Positions 11,447-24,070 are shown, numbered from the stretch's first letter. The stretch: 64,000 bases of DNA from Nelumbo lutea (GCA_022828595.1 JAKGHH010000002.1:45974222-46038221), one strand, 5' to 3'. Numbers and translations: made by a program. The notes: generated from the sequence alone by a model not told the origin.

Positions 11447-14409
11447 TCAGGAAATAAGAGAGAGCCAGGAGATCACAAGGATCTTTGTAAACCACTTCAA
11501 GGAAATTTTCACAAATTCAAGCGGAGTGTCATTAGAGCTACCAGAAATGGAAGGGGATAGGCTTTCAGAAGAGTATTCTCTTTTTTTGGAAAGGAACTTT
11601 ACTTTGGAAGAAATCAAGGATGCCGTCTTCTCCATGGAAAGATCTAAAACCCCCGGGCTGGATGGATTTTCAATGGCCTTCTTTCAAGAATACTGAGATT
11701 GGCTGAAAACTGATATTCTAGAAGTGTTCAATGAATTCTTTCTCAAAGGAGGTGTCACGAGGGGTGAATGCCACTTTTATCTCTTTAATCCCAAAGAGGA
11801 GGGAGGCCAAAACTCCTAAAGATTATAGGCCAATTAGTCTTGCTGGGACTGCATACAAAATTATTTCAAAGGTTCTCTTAGAAAGGATAAAAATGTGCTA
11901 CCCTCAATCATCTCACCTTTCCAAGGTGCCTTTGTGTAAGGAAGGCAGATTGTGGATCAAATTTTAGTAGCCAATGAGTGTGTTGCAGAAAAAGGAAAGG
12001 GTAGAGGAGAAGGGTTGGTGCGCAAAGTGGACCTAGAGAAAGCCTATGATCTGGTTAACTGGGAAGTTCTCCTTCAAACGTTAGAAAGGTTGGGTTTTGG
12101 AACCAAATGGAGATCCTAGATTAGAGGATGTTAAATTCTGTCCATTACTCGTTTCTTATTAATGGTGTAGCGAAGGATTTCTTTTCGGCTGAGAGAGGAA
12201 TTAGGCAAGGAGACCCCTTATCTCCTTTTCTCTTCACTTTAGTGGCTGAAGTGTTAAGTAGAATGGTGGCGAAAGCTGATTTCCAAGGACTGATTAGAGG
12301 GTGGAGGATAGGTAGGAATCAAGTGGTTGTTACCCACCTCCAATTTGCAGATGACATAATCTCTTTTTGTGAGGGAGGCAATGAGGAAGGAGTGGTAAAC
12401 CTAAAGTTGCTATTGGATAACTTTGTGGGGGTGACAGGTCTAAGGATAAATTGGACCAAAACTGACATTGTAGGAGTTAGTCTGGAGGAAGGGGAACTCC
12501 ATAGATTCGCAGAGATTTTGGGGTGTGAGATTAGAAGTTGGCCAATTAGCCACTTGGGTTTTGCCTTTAGGAGGAAACCCTAGATCAGAAGGGTTTTGAA
12601 AGCCAGTCATTGAAAGATTTGCTAGGATGCTAGCTCTGTGGAAGAGAAATTATATCTCTCTAGGTGGAAGGATAACCTTGATTAAAGCCACTTTGGCGAA
12701 CCTCCTATTCACTTCCTTTCAACCTTTAGAATACCCTGTAGAGTAGCAAGGAGCTTAGAGAAATACATGAGAGATTTCCTCTTGGACCCAGGAGAGGAGA
12801 GGAAGGTTCACCTGATTAATTAGGATCAAGTTAGAAAGCCCAAGGATCAAGGGGGTTTGGGAATAGGAAACCTTTCACTCGGGAACTCAACTCTGTTAGG
12901 AAATTGGCAGTGGAGATTTCCTTTTGAGAACGACAGATTGTAGCACAAAGTCATTGAGAGTATTCATGGTTTGGATGGAAATGGTTGGGATGGAAAAGTT
13001 GCCCCTCATGTTTCTTCAGCTTCTCCTTGGAAAGCAATTTATGAAATCTACCCCGCCTTCCTTAATTCCATTCGACTTGATATGGGACAAGGCAATAAAG
13101 TTCTTTTTTGGGAAGACCTTTGGATGGGAGAAAGCCCACTTAAAGATCTTTTTCCTGACCTCTATACTTTGTCAAATTTTAAAGGGGAAACTATATGTAA
13201 TTTGGAAACTCTTGGCCCAAATGGGGTCAATTGGAATCTGGGTTTCAGAAGGGGCCTCAAGGAAAATGAATATGACTCTTTAGTTCAGTTGTTGGATCTA
13301 ATAGGACAAGTTCAATTGGACCCATCCTTGGAAGATTCTAGAATTTGGAAAGGCTCTTTAGATGGCCTCTTCTTGTGTTTTTCCTTTTTTAGTATTCTTG
13401 CTTCACCTAGCATCCCAGTTGAGGATTTCTCTGTGAAAGAAATTTGGAGTAAGCCTAGCCCCCCAAAAATTCAAGCTTTCTGTTGGGAAATTTTCCTTGG
13501 CAAGTTAAATACTTGTGAAATGCTGCAGAGAAGAAGGCCTTTTGCTTGCCTTTCTCCTCACATGTGCTCCCTTTGTAAGGAAAGTGGTGAGTCCCTAGCA
13601 CATCTATTATTATCTTGTTCCTTTACGCATCACATTTGGGAATTTTTTTGTACTCTCTTTGGTTGCAGGTGGGTTTCTCCTCAAGATGTGGCAGGACTTC
13701 TCATTTGAGACTTCTTGAGCCAACCAAAGAAAAGAGGGAAGGTTATGTTGAAAGCTACGGAGGCAGCTATTTGTTGGGCAATTTGGGAAGAAAGGAATAC
13801 AGATTATTCTTGGAGAAGAGTAGAACAAGGGAGGAGGTGATTGGCACCATTAAAGTTAATATAGATCATTGGGTAAAACGTTTTCATATCTTTCAAGACT
13901 TCTCAGTCGCAGGCATTCTAAGATCTTGGATAGAAGTAGCACAATCCTCAAGAGTGAAAGAGAAAGTAAGGATGGAATGGAAACCTTTAGATGGCAACAG
14001 GATTAAACTGAATTTTGATGGAATCTCTCTTGGAAATCCGTGACTATCAGGTATCGGAGGTGTAATCGGAAATTCTAAAAGGAGAATATTAGCTTTGTTC
14101 TCTGGACCGATTGGCATTGGCAACTCTCTAAAAGCTGAGTTAATGGCATTGCTACAAGGGCTGAAGATAGCTAAGCAGCTAGGACTGAGGCATATTGAGG
14201 TTGAAGGGGATTCCAAGGTGATCATCTCTTGGGCTAAAAATTATAGAAGTACTCCGTGGACTTTCAAACAAGTGATAAGGGAAGTGGAAAAGGTTGCAAA
14301 GGAGGTAGAGGCTGAATTCAAATGGGTTAGAAGGAGTGCAAATAGGTTAGCTGATTATCTTGCCAAACAAGGGGCTTTGAGGCAACAATTGTTTTGGGCT
14401 GCAATTTAA
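11447..14409 (+). pseudogene. LINE ORF2, 3' half: RT, zf-RVT, RNase H-like
   Basis: This continues ORF2 after the copia insertion. RT blocks include KTPGLDGF (near 11650), LIPKRREAKTPKDYRPISL (near 11785), RQGDPLSPFLF (near 12200) and the catalytic LQFADDI block (near 12340; the usual YADD is FADD, common in plant LINEs). The zf-RVT domain follows with CSLCKESGESLAHLLLSC (near 13565). The RNase H-like domain starts at KLNFDG (near 14005) and holds AELMALLQGL, the EGDSKVII block and a C-terminal ANRLADYLAK. Frameshifts occur near 11695, 11960, 12580 and 13700. Confidence 0.88.
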
Positions 14410-14510
14410 AGTGGGACAGAAACATGTACTAGTGTGGGAGCATTAACCCCATACACAAAGCTGTAAAACTTTAATATAACAAGTTCTCTTTTGCTGATCG
14501 AAAAAAATAT

Positions 14511-15040
14511 ATCATTAGGATATAGTAGACTAAACAGCATTTTGAATACCAAAATCTGAGATGGCTGCTAATAAGGTAAGGGGTTTAAGAATCGCATCAC
14601 CCTAGAAACAAATTGGAACATGGCTATTGAACAAAAGACCCATAAAGACCTCAAGTATATGAAAAAATTGTCATTTTTTGCCACCCTCATTCTGCTGTGA
14701 AGTATAGACACAAGAAATTTGGTGGATAACACCACCATTTTTTTAACCCCACACATTCTCTTGTTGAGGGAAGGTCACTGTGAAATGTTATTAAAAGAAC
14801 AAAGGCCTATGGGGAAGGGAACATAAAAATCTTACCCTTCTGAGAAGTTATACAAGATAATCTTCAGCTCATAAAATTAAAAGTTAGAGTCCAGAGATAT
14901 AAAAAAGACAATAATTTGACTTTAAGAAAAGGGATCACAAGACCGCTGTTCTGATTAAGCTGTGGATATGACTTGGGATCTCATTTATACAATTGTAAAT
15001 TTCATGAGATCTTCTATCATGCACCAATTTAGATAAAGCA
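14511..15040. other. Intergenic or intronic sequence, nothing recognised
   Basis: AT-rich sequence without coding signal, between the LINE tail and the foldback repeat. Confidence 0.4.
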
Positions 15041-15054
15041 TTGACTAGTGATTT

Positions 15055-16150
15055 AACAGGTGCACCTGAGGCATGCCTAGGCGCACAGGCGAGGCACATT
15101 CACATTTTAGGGTATGTGCCTTGCCTAGGTCATAGGCGCAATCGTTTTAGAAGGTGCATGCTTGGTGCGCCTAGGCGTGTATTTGATGCACCTTGCACCT
15201 CATCCTAGGTGTGCACCTTTTGAAAATTCCACGCTTTTTTGCTTTTTTTTGAACCTAGCGGTTGGGCCAGGGGCTCCACCTTGGACCCCCGTACCGTGCC
15301 CCTCAAGGCAAGCCCAAACATGCCCATGTTAGGGTCTTAAGTTCTTAGTCATACAAAAATAATGATTTTATACTTTTAATTGCCTTTTAAGAAAATATTT
15401 TATTAGGATGAGTGAATGAACAACATTAGCAAAAGAAGATATTTGAGTGTCCCTACTGTTTTAGTTCTAAAGCAATTAGAAATCATTTTGTTAGTTTCCT
15501 AGTTGAGTTACAAGTACAACCCATATACTGAATCTATAGAAGTATATATTGAGTCTTTGTAGTCGAACTTTTGGAAGAGAAAAAAGGATTAGAAGTTTAT
15601 TTTGAAGTTTTGCTGCTTTTTCTCTAATCTCTCTAAGTCCGAGAACCCCCTATTTGCTAATGTTCATTCATTTATCCTAATAAAATATTTTCTTAAAAAG
15701 GAATTGAAATTATATAATCATTATTTTTGTGCAAGAACTAAGAATTTAAGACCCTAACATGGACTTGTTTAGGCTTGCCTAGAGGGGTGTGCACAAAGGC
15801 AGCTCATAGAATCAAATTTAATATGTTTTACATCACATTAGCTACTTGAAGTAATGCAATTGAGTAAAAAAAGAGATTGTGGGTTTTACATTCTTGAAAA
15901 TGTTTTGTATGTTTGATTTTATTTTTAAATTTTCATTTGAATATGCTTTACATATTATGTTTATGTATTTTAATTTTAGATAATAGGTTTTTTAAAACAT
16001 TTATTTTAAAAATAAGTTTATATTTTTTATTTACATTATGTTTAATATTTTGTTAGTTTTTAGCTTTTTTTTTTTGTATTTTTGTGCCTTGCTTCAAAAA
16101 GGCACGTGCCTCGCCTTGCGCCTTGCACCTTGTGCCTCGGGTGTAAATTA
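15055..16150. mobile_element. Nested foldback element with GCCTAGGC-rich ends
   Basis: Outer ends are imperfect inverted repeats rich in AGGCGC/GCGCCT words (15058-15200 against 16085-16150). Inside, a second inverted pair of about 140 bp (15299-15440 against 15650-15787) is well conserved. Its loop is a 200-bp segment that also occurs separately at 17401. No transposase is encoded, so it is a non-autonomous DNA element or a composite. The superfamily is not clear. Confidence 0.6.
15441..15640 (+). repeat. Dispersed 200-bp repeat, copy 1 (loop of foldback)
   Basis: Nearly identical to 17401-17592. Both copies begin at ATATTTGAGTGTCCCTACTG and lose similarity after the GTTTTGCTGCT block. It sits exactly between the two arms of the inner inverted repeat. 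Confidence 0.85.
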
Positions 16151-16671
16151 GGATGAATGATAACCTTTTGGATACCCATTTCCAAACAAATCATATCCTT
16201 TCGGATACCCATCTCCTTAACCATCGATCAAAGCTGTACATTTGGTCCCCATATTAGTTGTAAGGTTGTCATAGAAAAAGGAAAAGCAAAATTTTACCTG
16301 ATTGGAACAAGACTGGATGATACCTCCACCACTGCAAATCCTGGATTAGCACAACAACGTCATCTATGTTAACCATATGAAATTCAGTATGAGCAGAAGT
16401 CCAGTACACCAAATTCATTCTCTTGGGCTTGATGAGAGAGATATTTAAACCCAAAGCTTCAATGAGATCCCCTTATTTAAAACTTCCCCCTGGAACTCCA
16501 TAATAAGGCTCTAGAAGCCATTTCATCACTTCGATGATAACACCACTATTTAAAAGATAAAATGCAAGATGTATCTCAAAACATTTTTATCATTGTCAGA
16601 ATCGGACACTCTTTTTTGCATATGAAACTGATTATATCCATTCAAGTGGCCCCTCTGTTAAAGAGAAAACT

Positions 16672-16840
16672 CATCTGGGCCTCAAATTGGCCCATTTATA
16701 TGATTCTGATTTTATGAAAAAAAAAGGGCTTTTAAATTAGCCTTGATTGAGTGGTCCTGATTCACATGGGCTTCAGATTGGCTCATGCAGATGATTCTGT
16801 TTTTGTGAGAAGAAAAAAGCCTACTTGCTAGACCATTTGC
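16672..16840 (+). repeat. Imperfect tandem duplication, period about 93 bp
   Basis: Two units each contain GGGC(C/T)TCA(A/G)ATTGGC(C/T)CAT, an A-rich run and a final (T/C)TAG. A local duplication with no coding signal. Confidence 0.5.
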
Positions 16841-17400
16841 TGAATCAAGCTAGCATGCAGCTATGTGCATCATCATCATCATATATAAAGAAAAGATTCT
16901 AACTATCCAAATGACAATCAAGATCAGTAAGAATATATTGATGCTTAACTTGCCAAGATTCATAATTTGTGTGATTTGTATCTTGATCAATTTGAGTTTT
17001 TTTGGAAGCCTTTTTTTTTTTTTCCTAGATTACTGGTGTCATAGGTTGAAGTAATCTTATTAGAGAGATTTTATAACTTTGAAGAGTCTTTACATTTTCA
17101 TCACTTTTCTTCCAGCCTATTTTTGGTGAGTAAAGCTTGTCCTTTCCACTTGATTTTATTGTCATGAAATGGATTTTTCAGTTGCTTGTCCAAAGAGACC
17201 AACATCTTGTGAACTGGTGTGTTTGGAGAGTTATGACCATTATCCTGAAATGGTGTTAGTCCGTAGCAAGGTAGAGTCCATTTTAGATATGCTTTTGGTT
17301 TTGTTTAGTTTTAGTATAATTAGTAGTAGGTATTTAATATGTTAAAAAACAATTGTAATAGACTAATAGGTATTTAGAGTTGTTTTAGGAGCTTGAATCC

Positions 17401-17592
17401 ATATTTGAGTGTCCCTACTGTTTTAGTTCTAAAGCAATTAGAAATCATTTTGTTAGTTTCCTAGTTGAGTTACAAGTACAACCCATATACTGAATCTATA
17501 GAAGTATATATTGAGTCTTTGTAGTTGAACTTTTGGAAGAGAAAAAAAGGACGAGTTTATTTTGAAGTTTTGCTGCTCTTTCTCTCTTAAGT
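17401..17592 (+). repeat. Dispersed 200-bp repeat, copy 2
   Basis: Matches 15441-15640 with few differences. The wider region (about 17262-17700) has a CT-rich tract near 17600 and could be a solo LTR or leader of a small retroelement, but I could not fix its ends. Confidence 0.8.
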
Positions 17593-18124
17593 CATGATCT
17601 GTTCTCACTCTCTCTCTCTCTCCCGTTCTATTTCTTTGATTTCTATATTTTATTGTATTATATCTATCCATCTTTATCCACTACATACACTCTAGTAGGA
17701 TAATTGCTTCCTATTGTACATTTGGTCATACTATATCTTATTTAGTATTTAACACTTTTGGTTAAAATGATTCAAGGAGTTGGTAATTATGTATTCTTTT
17801 CTTCGTTACCAGGTCTCAGTTTCATGCATAAGCTGTATCTTCAATGCAAATGTTGTTTAACACTCTTGTTTTGGTATATATTAGAAAGGTTGTGGAGTTA
17901 ATCAATTAGGGGCCAGGCTGGCGGGGGGGTGAAGGTGCTTGGGTCAGTAGGAATTACATCCTCTGACCAATTGTTACCTTCATTCCATGCTTAGATTCAA
18001 TCACCTAAAGTTAATGAGCGTATAAAAGATTTCCATATGTATTTTGTCTTCAGGTACTCAGCATGGTCTCTTTGTTTTATCATTATTGAGCATTTAACTT
18101 TTTTTTTTTTGTTAAATTTCACAG

Positions 18125-18237
18125 TTTTGGCTATTGTTTTGGTGGGATTGCTCTATGGGTTCTTCATAGCCATAATCTGTGGGCAGAGGATCAATGAACG
18201 CCACTACCATGTACTTGCCAAACAAGAACTAACAAAG
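18125..18237 (+). CDS. Penultimate coding exon of a membrane protein gene, probably RING-variant (MARCH-like) type
   Basis: The exon follows a T-rich tract and CACAG acceptor at 18121-18124 and ends in AAG before GTGATA at 18238. It reads a hydrophobic helix (LAIVLVGLLYGFFIAIICG), then QRINERHYHVLAKQELTK. A transmembrane helix followed by an (Q)R..(Q/E)RHYH(V/I)LAK.ELT(K/Q) stretch is typical of the C-terminal part of plant RINGv/MARCH-like membrane proteins, which ubiquitinate membrane targets. The RING domain is not in view; upstream exons lie further left or were not recognised. The splice phase (2 bases in, 0 out) joins exactly to 24268. The family name is from memory and should be tested; that the exon is real is better supported. 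Confidence 0.6.
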
Positions 18238-18265
18238 GTGATATTTCAAGCTCATGAAAATCCTT

Positions 18266-18867
18266 TGATGCAGGAGCTGAAGAGTCAAAATTGGAATTTT
18301 ATGATATTTTATGTATTTCTATATTTTTGGACAGTAGGGGTATTTTTGTAATTCTGCAATTTTTGTGGGGTCCATTGATAGGGTTTAATTTTTCTAGTTA
18401 TATTTTTGTTTATATTTAAAATTTCAGTCATTGCATAAGTAGGATTAGAGTTATTGAGTCTTCTTTGAATTAAAATAGGATATGACAGCTTAGTTTGAGT
18501 TCTACTAGGATTATTGAGTCTAACAGTTTGACTCCTAAGACTATTATGAGTCTAACAGCTTTGACTCTTAGGATTATTACGAGTTTAGAGTCTAGAAATA
18601 CGTATGGACGTTTTACACAAAGACAATGGAGTTTATTGAGTTTTATTCAGCTTATGCTAGCTATGGTGAGTGATTCCCATGCTCTAGAGTGATTCTAGGC
18701 ACCCTGTGAGTGATTCCAGGTATTTTCTCTCTTCTTTCTCTCCCTATTTTCTCTCTTATTCCTTCAAGAAGCCATTATAGCCATTAACAGCCATAAAATT
18801 CTGATCCAAGAAGACCATTCATGATTCAACATTCTCTAAGGACTAGAACTGAGCTGGTCCTACATCA
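18266..18867 (+). repeat. 5' LTR of gag-only element (602 bp)
   Basis: Differs from the 3' LTR by an extra block of about 50 bp near 18672-18720 (three GTGATTC(C/T) words) and scattered substitutions. The block is absent at the matching point in the 3' LTR (after TATGGTGAGT). Confidence 0.88.
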
Positions 18868-18898
18868 GTTTGGTATCAGATCTAATGGTTTATTCACT

Positions 18899-20160
18899 AT
18901 GTTCTCACAACGTGACCGATTCTATAAGCCTAGGGTATCTTCTAAACAATCTTACAGGTCTAAAATCAATGATGATTGGGTTTCTGAACCATATGAAGGG
19001 TCTTTGGTTGACTTATTTGAAAAGATGGTGGAAGAAAACAGATCTAATAATGTTAGTTATGGGAGTAAGGTTTTCAAACATGCTAGAAGAGAAAGGGAAA
19101 TACCAGATTTCAAAGGAGACGATGATCCACAAGCATTCTTTGATTAGGTTGCTGAACTAGAAGAATATTTTGGTTGACATGATATGTTTGACAAACAAAG
19201 GATTAGATTTGCACACATGAAGTTGACAGATTATGCTAAAGTATGGTGGAGAACTCTTGAGCAACAACTAGAAAATAGAGGCGATGATCCAATTAGTACA
19301 TGGGTAGACATGAAGAGGTGTTTGCAAGAAAAACTACATCCCACCAGACTTTCATGATGATCTATATATGGAGCTGACTAATTTCGAGCAAAAGAAGAAG
19401 CAACAGGTTACAACAAAGAACTTGAAATCAAGGGGAAGAAGGTACAAAGTTGAAATGAAAGTAGATGATTCCTTGCATGTTGATGCTATCCTAGAGCTGA
19501 AGTTGGGGATGAAGCTAAGGAAGAAGAATTTCAAGCTATAGAAGTTGTAGATATTAATAATCAAGAGATTGCAGGCCAAGAGAAAATAGAAATTGCTGGA
19601 GTTTCCAACATCCATGATCAGCTTGAGGTTAATGATCAATAAGAAATAGAAGTGGAGCAAGTTAAAGAAATTTAGGTGCAAAATACAGATGTGCTAATTG
19701 TAGATCCTGTAAGGAGGTAAGTGACTTTTCCTTTCAAGTTCAACTAGAACTAATTCAAGAATTACAACCTGACATAGCACAAGTTCCACCAGCATCAACA
19801 ATGGAAGGAGTCTTAGAGTTTGTTGAAGAACCAAGTATAGCAGAATGTATAGAGATGATGATTCCTAAGCTAGAGGTTGGAGGAAAAGCTCCAAATATTG
19901 GAGTTGAGAGTTTGGATAAGCGAGGGGAAGATTCATCACAATGGTTGGTTGAATTAAGTGTTCAAGAAACTAATGTTATTGATGATTTAACAAAGATGGT
20001 TATGAAAGGTAGTATTTTAGAAAAGCATTTCTTTCAAGCTCCTTTTCTAGTTCTGTGTATGGTCTCTACTCTACAGTCTAAGCATGTAGCTGTGGGAAGT
20101 CATCCTTTTCTAATTGGGGCATATCAACTATTCATCCTCAAGTTATTCAAAACTTGAGGA
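18899..20160 (+). pseudogene. Gypsy-type gag relic
   Basis: The ATG at 18899 opens a frame with KHARREREIPDFKGDDDPQA, then the retrotransposon-gag core: VAELEEYF, DKQRIRFAHMKLTDYAKVWW and STWVDMKRCLQEKLHP (18960-19350). Two stops in the core (TAG near 19145, TGA near 19178) both stand where family members have Trp, so both are explained by G-to-A change of TGG. The rest is acidic and frameshifted. The last codons before the purine tract (NLRTSFFESREND frame) resemble the end of a gypsy polyprotein, suggesting internal deletion of pol. Confidence 0.8.
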
Positions 20161-20185
20161 CAAGTTTTTTTGAATCGAGGGAGAA

Positions 20186-20697
20186 TGATGCAGGAGCTGA
20201 AGAGTCAAAATTGGAATTTTATGATATTTTATGTATTTCTATATTTTTGGACAGTAGGGGTATTTTTGTAAATTTGCAATTTTTGTGGGGTCCATTGATA
20301 GGGTTTAATTTGTCTAGTTTTAGTTTGTTTATACTTGAAGTTTCAGAGTCATTGCATAAGTAGGATTAGTGTTATTGAGTCTTCTTTGAATTAAAATAGT
20401 ATATGACAGCTTAGTTTGAGTCCTATTAGGATTATTTAGTCTAACAGTTTTGACTCCTAGGTTTATTATGATTTTAGAGTATAAATATGTATGGACGTTT
20501 TACACAAAGGCAATGAAGTTTATCGAGTTTTCTTTAGCTTATGCTAGCTATGGTGAGTATTTTCTCTCTTCTTTCTCTTTCTATTTTCTCTCTTATTCCT
20601 TCAAGAAACCATTACACCCATCAACAACCATAAAATTCTGATCCAAGAAGACCATTCAACATTCTCTAAGGACTAGAACTGAGCTGGTCCTACATCA
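20186..20697 (+). repeat. 3' LTR of gag-only element (512 bp)
   Basis: Matches 18266-18867 except for the missing block of about 50 bp and shorter indels. Begins directly after the polypurine tract and ends CATCA. Confidence 0.88.
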
Positions 20698-20702
20698 TCT
20701 TT

Positions 20703-21510
20703 ATACCTTTAAAAATATGGGCTTTTTGTAGTTATGCCCCTATGTTCTGGTGAGATATTGTTTATTTTAAAATATTGGATTATGTCCTCAGGGAAAATAC
20801 CTAATTTTGATAATGAGTCTGGAATGATTATAATATCTTTTATGACTGATATTTTGGTAAATTTTAGATGAAATAATTACATTTTTATTTTGCCACTATA
20901 GTCTTAAAGCAGCGAAATAGAACTATTTTTTGCATTGTGCACAAAAATGTTAACAACTTAATAATGGAGGATTTAAAATATAAAAAAATAAAAATATATA
21001 TAACTATCCCTAAACTTGAGGTTTCTATGGGATTTGTTGAAGCTTCTATTTTCGAAGATTGTATAAAACTATCTTGATGGTTAGAACCTTCCTTTAACTC
21101 TTCATTTCTTGAACACCTCAAAATGGGTGCTCTATATGTTTTTAGCTTACTATTGTTTTGTCTTTTTCTGGATAATTAACAAAAGAATAACTCTCCAAGA
21201 TAGGATAGAATGTCATCATAAATGATTCTTATCTCTTAGCTAACTAACAAATGTCATAGAACTGAAGGTTTTCACTTAAGCTATAAGCTCTATCATGAAA
21301 TGACGAGTTTCTTTCATCCTTCAATTCAGAGTCTTTGCACTGATTTTATTCTTGGGTTTATTAGTAGAGCAATTTTCTTGATCAAGCACCAAGCTATCAA
21401 ATTGTTGAGCTACAAATCTGTAGGCCAAGAGCTATGAATCAAACAATCAAAGGGATACTTGACTGTTCTGTAAACATGAAAGTTCCATTAAAGACTGAGA
21501 TTTTATCTTT
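20703..21510 (+). other. Intron sequence without recognised features
   Basis: AT-rich intron DNA of the 18125/24268 gene. No repeat pair or coding signal found. Confidence 0.4.
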
Positions 21511-21514
21511 GTTT

Positions 21515-24070
21515 TTCTTTTTCTTTTTTAATTGGTAACAATCAAAACTCCACTGATTATATAATAAAGAAAAGATATGTACAATCAGTGCTAAAAACCC
21601 TTTTTTGCTAGCCCCTGCTAGTCTGCAACTTAACTCCATTCTTATCACATTTAATAACCATTGAGAGATATCCTCCAAAAGAATTGAACACTTGAACCCT
21701 ATTCATCTTACGTGTGTGGCTATCTGTTGGCCAAACAGTTGGATGAAATCTGCAGCCAAATGAAGGTGGTTTCCAATTGGTAGGTAGTTTACTTCCCTCA
21801 TGGTGTGTTGGTATTCCCATGGCCTTCTTTATTGTTCTTTAGCCATCCCACTACTACCTGAGAATCTTCTACCACTAGCTTTATAAAATTTAGAGATCTA
21901 CCTAACCTCAATCACAGGACAGGTAGTAATTCATCTCTAATTTGAGTTCCCAAACCCTTTGATGATAAAAAACAAAAACAAAAAAAAATTGAGTTCCCAA
22001 ACGTATGGATCTTCAGAACTTGGCTGGTATGGCCCCTTGACTGTTAAGACTTTTATTTCAGAATTGTTGGGGTTATGCATGCGTCAACCATCAAAAGTTT
22101 AATTTGACTTGGATGTAGGTGGGTGGGCACCAATTCACTAGGTAATATGTGTAATTGAGGAAGAAAATTCCATACATTTCCACCTTCAGATGATGTCATC
22201 TGTTAGGAACTCTTAAGGGAGACAATTCAAGCCGGTGGTGGTAAACACCTATTTTAGGAGAGGAAAAAAGAAGCCACATCAGCAACCACCAACAGAATAA
22301 GTGGGAACCAAGAATCTAACTAAGGATGCAAGAAGCGGTTGCAAGATGCCAGCTGTAAACTGTGTAAGTCTGTTAAGGAGTAAGCAAAAGAAAAGTATAA
22401 AAGAGATTGTAAGGAATTACCAAGGAACAAGAATAATCTCAGTTCTCTTTCTCTCTCTCTCTGTTGGAGGAACTCTCCCTCGAAGAAGAGTCTGTGTTGG
22501 GCAGAATCCCATCATCATCTATAGAAATCGGGGTGCCGGGGTGGGGGAAAAAGCTTCTAAGGTTTTAAGCCAATGTACCATCTTTATTAATATGTTTTCA
22601 ATGATAACATCCTTTGATTGTATCCTCAAATATTATCACATTTTCTTCCTCCAAAATTGATCATAGAGTACCTGTACTTGTACACTTTCACATTCTCTTC
22701 TCTATTTTCTTTGGTATGGTGAGAAGGTCGGTCATGGAAAGGTTTTCCACATCTCCTAGAGGAGTTCACCTACAAACAAATAGAGAAAAGAATCACTTCC
22801 AAATGCTAGATACGAACAGGTAGAGGTATAATAGACAGAAAGTAGATTCATAGCTTACATTGCAAAGAAAAACACTTGTTGGGGAACAGACATCAACTGG
22901 ATCATCTCCTTTGAAGAGTCTCACAGGTGTTGATTTTCAAGTTATATACCTTTCAATAAAAAATCTCTCTTCTTAGTAAAACAATTATGCTTTGCCTCAC
23001 CCCCCACCCCCCAGAAAAAAGAAAAAAACCAAGACAACAAAACAAAAAGCCCTTTAGGTGAAACCAGATTTCTCCAAATAGACCTTGCTAGAAAAGCCCG
23101 CAAAAAGGATGGGTTGAGAAAGACTTGAAAAAGGAAGCACAAGAGAATATTCCTAAGGGGTTATCAGTCCAAATGTTACAATTGGTTTTTTAATTGTCAA
23201 GGAGATTACCTTCCAAATAAACAGAAATAGATTTATGTTCTCCAAAGACCAAGAAACATCTGTGTCAGAACTAGAGACAAAAAGGAAGTCGGTTTATGCT
23301 TGTAAGAAGAGATGGAATGAGGGAGAGGGAATCACTCAAGCAGAGGTTCATCTTTCTACTATGAATCTTACAAGAATTGAATTTTATTTTCCATTATAGA
23401 AATCATACCAAATATTTATCAAAAAAAAAAATCATACCAAATGTGAGTTTGGCTTTCTAGGAAGATACTAATGTTGCTCTCTAATAGTCACAGCAACATT
23501 ACGACCATTTGACAGCATGTCATAGATGCTTACAATCAAATTATGCCATAGTTTCAGTCTCCAACAGGAATTTCAACAACCATTTGCCCGACAAAATATA
23601 ATTCCTTTTTACCAATCTTCCTAAATCCAGTACGTCCCCCTTACTTTTATCATTGCTGCCCAGCTAATCAAATAAATCTTTTCAGGTTTTCCCAGGCCTC
23701 CGCAAGAAATCTTTCATAATCTTCTTTAGTCTTTTCACAACAAGAAGGGGAATATTGAACACTGAAAGGTAATGAATAGTTCATATATTACCTAACACTG
23801 CACCAAAACTAGCTACTTCTCCATCATCCATGTTGAAACCTACGATGCAACTGTTCTCAAGGACAACTTTCAAATTTGAAATTTTTTCAAAATACTTGAT
23901 TAAAAGTTGCAGATTCCTTGCCCCTCTACTCCCTTTTCCAAAGAGAAGGATAGTATTGTCCACAAATTGTAATGTCTGCTTCCTTCCAATTCTTTCACTT
24001 TTTGTCTAAGCGAATTCTGTCTACCCTTGAGATTAACCAACTGAAGTCATCAGCAACGAGTTAGAATAAG
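21515..24070 (-). mobile_element. Degenerate LINE relic inside the intron, antisense to the host gene
   Basis: On the minus strand, an RT block reads LQFVDNTILLFGKG (23920-23970; the usual FADD is changed), followed by RNLQLLIKYFEKISNLKV. A zf-RVT-like stretch (DVLDLGRLVKRN, SGKWLLKF) lies near 23540-23640. An RNase H-like block (VVEDSQVVVGWLKNN) lies near 21830-21880, and the 3' tail is A-rich (AATTAAAAAAGAAAAAG, complement of 21513-21531). The parts are in proper LINE order but with many breaks, and a likely solo LTR interrupts it. Confidence 0.6.
22201..22660 (+). repeat. Probable solo LTR
   Basis: The segment begins TGTTAGGAACTC, has a TATA-like AGTATAAAAGAG at 22397-22408, a CT repeat (about 22447-22460) and ends near a CTCCA at about 22656. 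Its place inside the minus-strand LINE relic supports an insertion. I could not identify a target duplication, so the right end is approximate. Confidence 0.35.

Larger units (their letters stand above)
488..14510 (+). mobile_element. L1-type LINE, split by a copia insertion
   Basis: Plus-strand non-LTR retrotransposon with ORF1 relic, endonuclease, reverse transcriptase, zf-RVT and RNase H-like regions in the usual plant L1 order. It ends in a short 3' UTR and an A-run near 14503-14509. The 5' end is uncertain and may lie upstream of 488. ORF2 is interrupted at 2960/11447 by a Ty1/copia element. Removing 2961-11451 reunites the two halves of ORF2 in one order. Many stops and frameshifts make it inactive. 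I could not find its own target-site duplication. Confidence 0.85.
18266..20697 (+). mobile_element. Gag-only LTR element (TR-GAG-like, Ty3/gypsy-derived) in an intron
   Basis: LTRs at 18266-18867 and 20186-20697 both start TGATGCAGG and end TACATCA. Likely target duplications are TCCTT (18261-18265) and TCTTT (20698-20702), one mismatch. A primer-binding-like TGGTATCAGAT lies at 18871 and a purine tract (CGAGGGAGAA) lies just before the second LTR. The internal region is only 1.3 kb and encodes a gag relic, with no protease, RT or integrase. Size and content fit terminal-repeat elements that keep only GAG. It lies in the host gene's last intron, same strand. Confidence 0.88.
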
